Source of the DNA: Tetrahymena thermophila SB210 | Taxonomy: Eukaryota; Ciliophora; Oligohymenophorea; Hymenostomatida; Tetrahymenidae | Assembly (NCBI RefSeq): GCF_000189635.1 | Contig: NW_002476484.1 | Coordinates: 124,001-188,000, forward strand | Length of the DNA stretch: 64,000 bases | Reading direction: 5' to 3' | Translations under genes and position numbers: made by a program | Part shown: piece after piece, positions 28,025-40,510 of the stretch | Position numbering within the stretch: position 1 is the first letter of the stretch | Layout: each line of letters begins with the position of its first letter | Notes under the pieces: model-generated | What the model was told of the DNA's origin: nothing | Database searches by the model: none | Seen by the model: only the letters and a program-made list of their open reading frames with translations

Positions 28025-30934
28025 ATGATGTAAAACTTAAGTTTTGGTTGTTCTAAAAAAGAAAATCAGCAAAACTTGAATAACAAAAATAAAAATATAT
28101 TCTACTAAAATAACTCAAATTTTATAGTTTCCTCACATATAAGTTAGTCAGCTAAAATAACTGACAAAAAAAATTTATGGAAATCATTATTAAATGACAT
28201 GGTTAAGTATTACGTTGATAAGAATACTAAAATCCAACTTTAAGAGGAAACTAAAACAGAAAAAGTAAATTCAGAGCAAAAAGAATTAAAAAATCTGGGA
28301 AATTCTAGTGCTTGCAGAAAAGCCTATTATGAGAGGTCTTTATCAGTTTAATCTATAAGAAAAAGAATTTCTTCACAAAAGACTTACGATATCCCAGTAA
28401 ATATTAATGAATCTTAAGTTAAAGATAGATATAGTTCAAATCAAATATTAGAAGAAAATGACTCTTGTAAAGAAAATACAAAATGCTCTAATGAAAATTT
28501 ATAACCAAAATTTCTTATAAAACATCAACCTAAATGTCCCTCTCAAAGCCTAGATAAGTAGAAAAAGGATTCAAATGATAGTAATAAACCATAAATTTGG
28601 CATTCTGAAAATAATGAAAGCAACTCAATGTAATATCCGAAAGTAGCTGCTCCCTTTTAAAAGAATACAAATTTAAATTTAAGATAAAGAAATTCTTTAA
28701 ATACCATAAGAAAACTCACCTAATATAGCCAAACTAATTTAAAAGATGAAGATTTAAAAAATGAAAGATTTACTAAAAAGAGAAGCTTAATAAATAAATG
28801 CTTTATAGGAGAAAATAAAAATAAAAATTTGGAAGAAGAATAATAAACTGAGAATTTATAAGAAGAGTAGTCAACTAATAATAGTAATGAATAAGAAAAT
28901 ACACTTAATTTATCAAATTAAAAAAGTGATGAAATCGAGCTCCCCAATAGAATAGATCAATCATAAGTAGAATAAATGAAGATATAGCTAGAATTGTATA
29001 AGAAATTCACTCCATATTTTGAAAGAAGTAAAATTATATATCATTTTGAATAATCCCTTTCTTATATCTATTAGTTTAGTGAAAATGAGTAAAATTATAT
29101 CGAAGCTTTACAGAAATAAAGGCTTAGAAATAATTTAAATATTGAAAAAATATGTCAAAATCACTAACAAGAAGTTATTTAATTTGAATAAAAAATTGAA
29201 AGCTAAAACAAGGAAATTAATAAATTGTTGGAATATCAAAATTTATACAATTAATCTTTGCTTAAAATTTAAAATTAATAAGAGAAAATAAGCAAATAAG
29301 AATCAACAATTTAAGCTTATTAACTTCAAATTTAAGAAAGTGAGAAATCATTCGAATAATAAAACTCTTTGAATAAGGAATTAATTTAATAAAATGAATA
29401 AAAATTTTAGGAATAACAAAATACTTTACTTACACAGATAAATGACTAAAATATTTAGATTGATCAATTGAATAAAGATTTGAGTTAATATTAATCTCTC
29501 TATCAAGAATCTTCAAACAATAACGAATAACTCAAATCAAATATATTAGAAAAAGAAAAAAAAATAAAAGAGCAAATAGAATAAAACGCCTAATTAGAAA
29601 GAGATTTAGAAAACATAAAATAGCAATTAACTTAAAACTAGTAAGAAACAGTTAAAAAATTATTTTAAGAATTGACTGTTGACTAAAATCAAGCACAGAA
29701 CATTGATCAATAAGTCTAGTAAGTGCTTGTTTAATTAAACCCTAAGACAGAAATTAACACAAATATGGTTTAATTCACAAAAGCTCATTAAATTATAAAC
29801 TAAAACCAGCCAAGTGAACAAGAAAAATTTAACTTAAAATAAAAGAATGATTAGATAGTGCAATAGTTTTATCAAAACTTGTAAAATATACAAAATCCCA
29901 AATAGGAATCTATGTAATGCCTTCTAGCATTACAAAATATGTACAAATAAGATGGAGTACAGACTTTCATAACTGATTAGCAGATTCAAAATTTAGAAAA
30001 AGACCAAAATTACTTAATTTAATAATCATATCTACAAATTGGTTTCCATAACCAAGCAGCTTACTTTTCTCTTTAAATTGATAAAAATTCTTCTCTTTAT
30101 GAAAACTTAATGAGCATAAAGACAAAGCAACATTTAGATGAATTTTTATCTAAATTTAAAGAAATGATAGGCAAAATGATTAACTCTCAAACTCCATAAC
30201 AAGATATTACTATTGTAAGTATATCTTTTGATTAATAACCTTAGATAGACTTTAAAATTGCTTCTTAATCATTAACTCGTTAAGAAATTAAAAAAAAACT
30301 GACTTTCTAGGACTTAGGACTCTCATTAAGTGAAAAAAGTTTATTAGAAAGCGCTAAGCTAACAGTTGACATGTTTAATCCCTAGTTTAATATGGAATGG
30401 GGTGATAATTATAAGGGAAGAAAAGAAGTAAGAGGTTAACTGTAAATTTATAATTAAAAAGAACCTGTAGATCATAACTATCACTTCCCTGTAGGTTACA
30501 AAGGATTTGCATTGAATATTGATAGATATGGTCAAGATAAATTATGGATTTCCTAAAATGCAGATTCAAAAACTTGGATCGTTCTTTTTCATGGCACTAA
30601 AGAAAAAGCAATTGAGGGGATAATGAAAGATAATCTAGCTCCTGGAATGAATAACGCATATGGAGGATACATATGTAGAATTACAAATACTAAAATAAAG
30701 GAGGGAAAAAATGCAAATGTCTACCTAACTGATGACTTAACTGTGGCAGAAAAATATGCAACAGCTACATCAACTCACAATGGTAAATAATTTCATATTA
30801 TATTTCAATGTAGAGTTAATCCAAAAGGTGTTAAAAGTCCTGTTCATTAAACTAACTATTACACAGTTGAGGATAACTTTAACATCAGGCCTTATAGGAT
30901 TCTTTTGAAAGAATACCAACAAAAATCTGCATGA
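28025..30934 (+). CDS. Coiled-coil protein with ADP-ribosyltransferase-like C-terminal domain (copy 2)
   Basis: Intronless, 970 codons (969 residues), starting at a double ATG. It aligns with copy 1 from the coiled coil to the C terminus, with shared blocks such as CLLALQNMY, KAHQII, QDITIV, FNPQFNMEWG versus FDPQFNMEWG, and FPVGYKGFALNIDRYG. It has about 340 extra N-terminal residues: a Ser/Asn/Lys-rich, probably disordered region up to about residue 310, then a long Gln-rich coiled coil (about 320-560). The ART-like core has FHGTKEKAIEGI (His at 856), NVYLTDDLTVAEKYA and FQCRVNPKGVKSP. The coiled coils suggest oligomerisation or targeting, with the ART-like domain as effector or nucleotide/ADP-ribose binder; this is inference. 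Head-to-tail orientation and similarity indicate tandem duplication followed by divergence of the N termini. Confidence 0.86.
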
Positions 30935-31573
30935 ACTATTTCTTAGATAAAAAAAATGTTGTGAAATTATATATTAATTAATATTTTGTTACTTATTACT
31001 AATACTTATATTTGTTTGGCACTTTTGATAAAAACCTTTTTATTGTTAAATAAAATATTTCTTAATTTTAGAATAACAACAAATTTAATTTAAGATTTAA
31101 AGATAGAGTTGTTTAAAATTATTATTAAAATTTAAAAAAAAAAACTTAAATTACTAATTTGTATTTAATTATTTATATTAAAAATAAAAAAATTCAATAA
31201 ATATATAATTAATTTTAAATGAAGTATATTTAAAAAGAGTGGTATTAAAATAACTACGCTTTTAATAAGAGCTTTAGTTTTATTCGTTGATCAAAATAAT
31301 TTTTGAATAACAAGCTTTGAATAGTTATTTAACTAAAAAAATAGAATAAAACGATTAAATAAGCTTGAAAATAAATAATTTTAGTTTAATATTTTCTCTA
31401 AATAATTTAATTTGTATTTTGATTTATCTTATTTGGAAAGAAAAAATGCTTGTAAACTGTATAACAAAATTAAAAAAAGTTAACTTCAATTATAAATTTA
31501 GTTAGATGTTTGACAATAAAAAAATATATTATTATTATATGAATAATATTTGAGCTTATGAAATGTTATTGCT
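30935..31573. other. Spacer between convergent genes
   Basis: AT-rich spacer between the ART-like gene (+) and the Cys-rich gene (-). Nothing else seen. Confidence 0.6.
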
Positions 31574-34500
31574 TCATTCCTTAATCTCCAAATCATAATC
31601 ACTGAGAGAAAGGTTTGGATCTATTGCTCTTGAACCATCTTTTTGCTTTTTAAGAATCTTAAACTTATCATTAAGTGCCTACTTCTTCAGATAGACAAAC
31701 AAAAATCCTAAAAATATAACCAAAGCACCACCAAGTGAGCAACCAAGTATAATGTAAAGGATATAGTTATTTGAACTTGAAGTAGTAACTATCGGTTCTA
31801 CTAAAATAGTTTTTTCTATAAGAGTTGCTGAGTTTGTGCAAACACAAGTAATTTTGAGATTTGTTGTATCAGATTATTAAGAACCGCATAATACCAAATA
31901 ATCTCCTTAGCGCATTACACACTTTGTACTTTACTTTACTTCACTGACAGTAAAAATGAAAGTAAAATTAACATCTTATCTTTTGTATGTGCTGCCTGAT
32001 TTTTAATATACAAAATACTCAATAAAAGGGTAATTTGTATATGATGTAAAAGTCGAATTTCCTATGAAATAAGGATCTGAATTGTAGAAGAATCTAGCAG
32101 CCTTAACTGCACCTCCTTTAGTTAAGCTACTGCTTTAACTGTAAATAGGAGGTTTTGTTGAGCCATACTATAATTAGTAAACATCAAGTGTTGTTACTAA
32201 ATCTGATAATGCTGAAACAGCTGCTGCAGATAGTCGATTATTTTACAAAGTTTCAAGGGTATAAGTATTTTAATAGTCTAAAACTGCAATAATAGCATAT
32301 TGAATCATATCATGTGGATAATAAATTTAACTAGCACTTGTAGCTAAATTATTTGTTACCATATAATCTGTATAGGTGACAACTTTTCTAATTATGTCTA
32401 TAAAATTCAAGTAATCAGATGCTGTAGGTGTAGTTTTGCTATTTACATAATTTGGAAGTAAACTAGCATAAAATTAAAACAAATCAGTACTCATATTAGA
32501 ATTTCCAGTTGTGCCTACTTAGAGCAGCAACTAAGTCAGTTTTTATTGACTCTAAGCTGAAGTATTGGTGCTTTTAAAGTATGAAAACAAATTTGTAGCT
32601 AATTAATTAAATTAGGAACTGTCAAGACCAGAACAATCATAAAGAGTCATATTAGCACCTTACAAAGCACAGTTGCATTGTTAAGTATTTGCTATACAAG
32701 TAACACCAGTAGGACAATTGCTGCATGCATTTTAGTAATATTAATTGACTAACTCATCTGAGTATTATTTGTAGTAAAAATCTTAAGGAGTTAAAATACT
32801 GCTCATTTAGTTAATATACTTTGTAAACTAATCTAAGTAAGAGAATTATTGAGTTACTGTAAAAATTAATATTTAATCTTCAGGAGGTATTACTTAACCA
32901 TTTAGAATAAGCAATGGAGCAAGTACAGGGTTTCCAGTTTTAAGTTTAACTGAGTAACCTGTGTTTTGTGCAAGTCCCTTTTGATATAAAACGCCTACAG
33001 ATATTTGCTAGTTTAAGAAATTGCTCAGTTCAGTATTATAAGCAGTGATCGAATCATATAAATAAACTGCATAAATAATAGGAGCGTTTGTTGGATTGTT
33101 TGCATTAGGATATGATAAAGTGAAAGTAAAATCTGTCAAAAATGCTATTCCTGAAAGAGTATTTGAAGTAAAAGTAAATTTAGCACGGCAAACTTTGTTC
33201 GTTGAGTCCCAAGAATAGCCTTATGCACAAGTTCCGCATGTAGTTATCGAGCTACATAAGGAACAATTTGCTATCAAACTTGAGCAAAGTGTACAAACTC
33301 CAGATGCATTAGGTATACGATCACCATCACAGCTGCATTAAGTAGTTGTCTTAACTCTATAGTTATTAGAGCATCCTAGACAAGTAGCAGTACCACCTAC
33401 TTATTAACACCAGTTACAGTTTGGGTCAATTGTAGTACAAAGAATGCATTAAGAACCATTCCAATATTCTAAAGCTGTGCACTATCTACATTTATATTAA
33501 GTAGCAATCGTTGTATCCCAAAAGAATTAGTTAAGCTTACAGTTATTAGAGCAGTCAGCTGCAAGAATCAATTAATTGCAGTTTAGACATGTATAGAAAG
33601 GATCAACAGCTGTTGTTTACTTATATTAAGTTTAAGAGCATGCCTAACAAAGATTTTGAATGGAATTCCAAACCATAATGCTATTTTATGAAAATAATAA
33701 TTTAAAACCATATCTATGTAATTATTTTCAGATCAAAATTTAATCAAAAAAAATTTTTAATTCTCTAAAAAGAAGAAATTGATTAATAAAAAATATTTTA
33801 TGTTTTTATCAAATTGAAATAAAATTTTAGGGGGTTACTTAATTAATCAAAAAATTTGCAGTTTTACATAGCCTTAAAATAAATTAAAAATTTTTTACAA
33901 AAAATCTAAAAATAATTTAGTTATTTAGCTTCCATTAATTAATTACCAATTGTGTGAAAAAAAATTTGTATTCAAAAATGTTAATTTGATTATTAAGAAG
34001 ATTAAATGATAAAAATATACTTACCATTTATTTACACATGTGTTCTAGTCTTAGTTACATTTGATCTAAGTGCATTTATTAGAAGCCAACCAAAATCCAT
34101 TGCATTAGTATTATCCTGTAGCCTGACATATAGCTTAACTTTAATTGCATAGGATGCAGTTTGTATTTGCTGGTAAAGTTGGATTCCATATATAGCCACA
34201 TTATTATTAACAAACTTACTAAGAGGATTAGCAATTAATACAAGAGTTATTTTATTGACTATAGATAAAAAAGCAAGATTTTTCACAAATAGCTTAACTC
34301 AAGTTACAAAATTAGCACAAATTAGTACTAGAATTCCAAGATCCATTACATGTAGATGGATTTTAGCATGTAATTTAGTCTTTGTTACAATTAATGCAAG
34401 TATTAGCTTGACTATTCCAATACCAATTACAAATATTTACACAAGTATTCTAATTAGCATTGCATAAAGCACATTTTTAACTGCTTTAAGGAACCCAATT

Positions 34501-37500
34501 CATCAAACAATTATTTTCACAAACTGATTAGCTATAATTACAAGTAAGGCAAACGCTATTAGTAGCATCCCAAGAACGCTAGCTAAAAGTATAAATAAAT
34601 ATTTAATATTGAAAACATTATATAAATAAAATAAATGAATACCAAGCATTCTAACAAACATTTAAGCTAAGATTGCAAGTTACACATCTACCATTTTGCA
34701 AAGATATTCCATATAAAGTTGATAATGAATCCTTGAATTTTAAAATGCAAAAAGTTAAACAATAAAAATTTAAATTTAAAGAAAATTTTTAATATTTAAC
34801 TTACAGTCACCCACACAAAGTTACCTCCGTTTGCACTGGTAGGGCAATATTACTGTCCTAAATTAATATTCTAGCAAACATTTTATTAACTATTCCAAAT
34901 ATTATCTAGTTTTTATTACAAATGATCGTTTTGTTATATTTGAAAATGAAGAATAAAAATTAATCATTACATTGGCTACACAATGTACAAGCAGCTGAGC
35001 TACTGTTGCATAAACTGCAGGAATTTGTTGCTGGGTTCCAATAACCTCTGTTATTAAGTTAACAATAATCTTGAGTGGTTAAAACCTCACAGTATTAAAG
35101 ATTAGGTAACCAAAGACTCTTACAAGCAGTTTCACAAGTAAATTAATTTAGATTACAGTAATAGCATTATGAAGAAGTAGAAGAATACAAAAATTGTAAA
35201 GTGGGAATAAAAGAACAATTAGAGCAATTAGTGGAGCTTGAGTTGCAAAATGTACCAATATTATTACATACTGTATTTACACTATCCCACTTCCCTTAAC
35301 ACATAGAACAGTTATACATATCAGAATTGCATTAAATACATACATATTTGTTTTGAGCTCCAGCAGTTATTTTAATCCAGTTCATTTTGCTTTAATAAAT
35401 TTTATTTAAAATTTTTTTAGTTTTTAATATTTGGTAAATATTTTTAGAATTTAAATCTGAGCTTGAATTAATTTTTAAAATTAATTGTTTACCAAACATT
35501 AGTGCATGTATTTTAGTCAGCCTAACAATCTGTACATTTATTATTCGTCCATGTTCTTAATCCATTCGGAGTGTAGGCTTAGTTACATTAATTCACACAA
35601 AGATCCTAGCTTGCATGACATTAGATGCAGCTTCCATTCACCATAACAGAATCGTTTGATATTGTGCAAATACTATTTTGATTGACATCATCGAAGTAGC
35701 AGGCATTTTAATAGTAATTCCAATGCAAAAAGCAAATCGACTCACAAGTGTATTAATCAGTATTACATGATTAAGTTGAGCAACTAAAAGTGATTATAGA
35801 AAATAAATTACTTTATTAAATTTTTGATTAATAAAATATATAAAATACGCATTATTTGTCCAAACTCTGAAACACTCTTTGTTACAAATATACTAACTTG
35901 CTTAGCAATCAACACATAATACTCCATTCCAGTAAGGTTCTAAAAATGAACTTAATCCTTGAGTTGATAACTAGCCCTACCTTCATTTTACGTTATGAAA
36001 CTAACTTTTAATTATGTTTAAGAAGCAAATAATTTACATTAGCTAATTACAGGTGAATTAATCATTCAATAAGACACAAGTTTATGAAATAGTATTATAA
36101 ATTCCACCACTTTTTTCCAATTAAAAAAGTAATCAATTTATTTATTAAAATAAATAAAAATAATTCTTACCATTATGTGCAAATTGTAGAGTTTGTATCA
36201 CATTTTAAACATTAGGAATCAATCCAAAATCCACCACATTTTTTACAATTAGTTGAATTTTCGTTGCATACTAAGCACTTAGGAGAATTAGAAGCATTCC
36301 AAATTCCGGAGCAAGTTGCTGCTTAACACACTGCTTAACTTTATTAGCAATTTATACACTATCCTAAAACCCATTAATTTCCACTTTAATTAAAAAATAA
36401 CTTTTTAATTAATAAATTATACAAAATTGAGAATTTTTTATGCAAAAATTTCTATTAATTACAATTAATTTTTGTGTTTTAAATATTTAAAATGAGATAA
36501 AAATATTTAAAATTTTAATAAAGAATATAATAGCTAATAAAATATCTATATATCTCAAATAATATTTAACTTTTGTATTAAATTTTATTTCTTTTAAGCT
36601 TTTAGTAATAAATAATACGAAAATTATATATGCTCTTTAGTTAAATTTTCTGAATAAGGTTGTAATTAATGTTGTTTGTTTATCATAAATAATAAAAAAT
36701 AATGAATTACCATATGTTACATTCAGCTTAAGTTTTACTACAGACATTGCATAATTTATTAGTATTATCCCAACTACCTGAACAACTATTACACTAAGCT
36801 AGACTTAGATTACATTATTAGCTACATACTGAATTCACAGGATCCCAAATTCCATTACATTTTAATTTATTTGTGCAATAATCTTGTGATGAGTTGCAAT
36901 TAATACAAATATTTTAAACACTAGGATCATAATAAGAGTTAGAAGGAACCCAAAAATAGTTGCTTTTTTAATTTAAATAAAATTATTTTTTAAGCTTAAA
37001 CTTTATTAAACAAGCTAAATTAATTATTACCATTATGTACATGTAGGCTAATCTTTGTAGCAATTTAAGCATAAATTAGAACTAGGAGTTTAAGGATCCC
37101 AAGTTCTTAATAAAGGACAAGAAGAGCATGTACCAGCGTCTAAATTACATATTAGGCAAGTGTTAGTACTTGAATTCCAAACTCCATTACAAATTGCTGT
37201 ATTTTAACAAGTAGCTTAATCTTAACTACAATTAAGGCATTTTGGAACTCCAGGAATCCAGTTTAATCCACTATTTATATATATAATAAATTAGTTAGTG
37301 ATATTTATTGGATGATTTATTGTTATAATATTACCATTTTGTGCATTCAGTTAGACTATTTTAGCATTTATTGCATCTTGCAGGCGCAGGAGATGTTTAC
37401 CAAGTACCATTACAGTTACCTGCCCCTGTAGTTTAGCATATAGTTTAACTTTAATTACAAATTATACAAACAGCGTTTACTGTATCCCATTGCCCGTTAC

Positions 37501-38996
37501 AATATGTAATACTTGTGCAAGTATTATATCCTGAATTACAATCAACACATTATCCAAAAAGAAAGTTCTTATTACTAATAAATAAATGTTATTGATAAAT
37601 TAATTCTTTAAATGATAATTATTTAATTAAATAACCATCAATTAATTATTAAAGAAAAAATAACAATATTTTTAAAGTTAATTTATATTTTAGATTTAAA
37701 TTAATGCTTTAAAATCTCTAATTTTTAAAATATTAGTAAAATAAATTAAAAATTGTTTTATTTTCTTATATTTAATTTAATTATTCTTTAAATTCATATA
37801 AATTTTTATAAAGTGTAAAATAAAATATGTGTAAACTAAATTTTAAAAAAATGTTTATATAAAAGAGAGTTATTTTTCAAATCTAATTTTAAAATTCAAA
37901 AGAAAATAAAGATTTTACCATAATCCACATTGCCTTGAATCATTGTTACAGTTAGTGCAAGTACCTGTAACAGAATTCCATGTACCATTACAAATAGATC
38001 CTTAACAATTCGCTTAATTCAATGAACAAACAGTACAGAAACTTGTACTAGAATTCCAATAGCCATTACATTTGGCTCCAGTTTCACATGTAGTCTAATC
38101 CTGTTAACAGTTTATGCAAGTTGGAGGAGCTACTGAAGTATCCCAAAACCTATTACATGCATTGCAATATGATTAGTTAGGCCAACATACTTAGCAAGAA
38201 CTTGAAGCTGCAATCCATGCACCTTTGCATTTATTAGTATCTAAACAAGTAACTTAGCTACCATCACAATCCCAGCAAAATCCATTTATCCAATAACGAT
38301 TACTTAAAATAAAATATTTTATGAATATTTGAATGAAAAACTTCATTTTAATTGAATCTTTCAATATTTAAGTGAAAAAAAAGAATGTTAAAATACTAAT
38401 TTTAAAATAAATTCTAATAGCAAGTCATAAAAAATACTATTTATTTATAATTTTTTGATAATTTGCAATCCTCCTTCAAATTAAATATAATACCAAACAT
38501 CATTGCATGTTGATTAGTCTTGCATACAGTCATAGCATTGATTTGCTAAATTATTCCAAGAGCCATAGCATGCATTACAATCTGCTAGATTTTAGGCATT
38601 TGTGCATTTATTTACACAACTACCATTGATCCATCTTCTCAAACTAATATTTCAATATTTTAAATAAAATGGAATTAAAAACTAAATCAGCAAGATTAAA
38701 ATTTATGGCTGGCTAAACTAATTTTTTAATATTTTTTGTATTTTTAATGCCTAATTTTTATGAATAAAATTCAATTTTGCTATTTACCAATTATTTTAGC
38801 AGGTATTCTAATCTACTGTGCAGTCATAGCAAACTAAGTTTGTATTATCCCAAACTCCATTACATCCTCCTGCATTTTAGCATAATGCTTAGGTGTTCGC
38901 AGTAGCACATGCTGCATTTGCACCATATATTTCTTTTATAAGTATTTTAAAAAAGAAACAAGTAATAAGATTTAATCTCCAAATTTCTACTCTCAT
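31574..38996 (-). CDS. Large Cys-rich repeat type I membrane protein
   Basis: Fifteen exons: 38996-38788, 38643-38494, 38302-37919, 37574-37335, 37270-37031, 36962-36711, 36383-36171, 36109-36038, 35980-35849, 35783-35493, 35389-34971, 34905-34805, 34731-34643, 34582-34025, 33680-31574. They sum to 5457 nt, exactly 1819 codons (1818 residues). The start ATG is followed by a hydrophobic signal peptide (MRVEIWRLNLITCFFFKIL). About 1,200 residues of furin/EGF-like Cys repeats follow, with unit C-x2-C(N)-x2-Q-x2-C-x3-C-x3-W-(N/D)-x5-C. Next comes a Cys-poor extracellular domain (about 1240-1750), then a single membrane helix (about residue 1760-1785) and a short charged cytoplasmic tail ending TGA at 31576-31574. 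Ten of 14 introns split a cysteine codon as TG|Y. I infer a cell-surface or secretory protein; ligand unknown. Introns are 57-344 bp; seven end in AAG. Confidence 0.9.
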
Positions 38997-40510
38997 TTAT
39001 TTTATGAATAGATAATTTCAATAATAATATTTATTATTTTGATTATTTTAAATAAATAGATTTCACGTTTCTAATTTAATTTCTGATTGATTTCCATTCA
39101 ATTTCGTTATTAATAATCTTTTAATATTCATATTAGAAAAATCCAAGATACAAACAAACAAGCATTTAGAAGCAGATATCAAAGCCAATTTTTTCCAAAG
39201 CATGGTCAATAAAAAAGACTATGTAATCATAAGATAAAAAAAATCTTATTTAATAAATCTTTTTAAAAAGCAGATGTTACTTTTCGCCATTGATTATATA
39301 AACTATTAAGTATATTAAGTTCATTTATTTATTTATTTTTAACAAGCAAATAATAAAATTAGTGTTGATGAAGATATTATATATTTACTTACATAAATAA
39401 ATATAGGTTTTTAACACATATCAAATTTGAATCTATAAGTGTAGTTATTTTATTATATCATTATCAATTCTATAGAAAAGATATAAACGAGTAAGATTTT
39501 AATTTAATAAACCTTTTTACAAAAATAATATGATTAAAGAATTTTTAAAATTGTTGATTTTGTTAAAAATGACTTTTTTTTTTTCATAAATTTTACTAAA
39601 AAACAACATTCTAATGTGGATTTCAATAAATATTTTGCATTTGATTATTAAATATAAATTGGCTATCTAAAAAAAATAGATCAATCAAGAAAAGTAAAAA
39701 ATCACCTGAAATTTTTAGGTTGTTTAAAGATAATATAAAAGGCTTAAATTTATAATCAAGATCTATGTTTATATAACAAAAGTTCTAAACTTTATAGAAA
39801 GGATTTAGTAACAAAAATAATAAAAACTTAAAGCAGCACAATAATTATTAAAGAGATAAAAAATTAAAATTATTGAACTATTTAAGGCTTAATTGAGAAG
39901 TAAAGCTAACTTTAATCTAAAATGTTTAAATTATTATATTTGAAATACTTATATATAAATTAATATTAATTTTAATTTGATTGATAATAAATTTAAGTGT
40001 GTATTTAAATTATATATATATTTATAGATAAAGTAAGTAATTGATATGTTGTATGATATTTATTATAATTGTTAATTATTTTAAAATGATTATATATTTT
40101 AGGTAGATGGGTATGTAGGTAGGTAAATTAAAAATAACTATTTTATTTATATGATCTATTTATTTCTATATATTGGATGTAATAATTAAGTTAAGATTAT
40201 TGATAGACTCTCCTTAATTTCTAAACCAACCGAGCAATTAATTCAATCCAAAAAACTTACAATAACTCACTTATAACTAACTTTGTGAGAAAAGTAGTAG
40301 TTTTCATGGATGAGTAATTAATTACTACAGCATGATTTATAATAAGAAGGATATATTTGAAATATGTAGTTAGTTTTATCATTTTAAAATGCGTATTTTA
40401 TATAAGAATGGTAGGTAGTATCTATTATATAAATTGAAATAGTATTATTTATTCTAATAATGGATAGATGTATGTATGTATGTATATCTAACTAAAATCA
40501 TTTAGAACTA
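38997..40510. other. Spacer
   Basis: AT-rich spacer with the 5' flank of the Cys-rich gene on one side and the 3' flank of the next - gene on the other. It contains GTAG/GTAT-type simple repeats near 40101-40125 and 40461-40490. No coding frame seen. Confidence 0.55.

Noticed and set aside
35981-36037. Apparent in-frame TGA inside the Cys-rich repeat exon
   Set aside because: A 57 bp intron (GTAAAT...GAAG) removes it and restores the frame. The full exon sum is then divisible by three, so I do not call a pseudogene.
40222-40231. TAAACCAACC, matching the first ten bases of the Tetrahymena chromosome-breakage sequence (Cbs) as I recall it
   Set aside because: The next bases (GAGCA) do not match the remaining Cbs consensus, and the DNA is continuous here, so it is probably chance.
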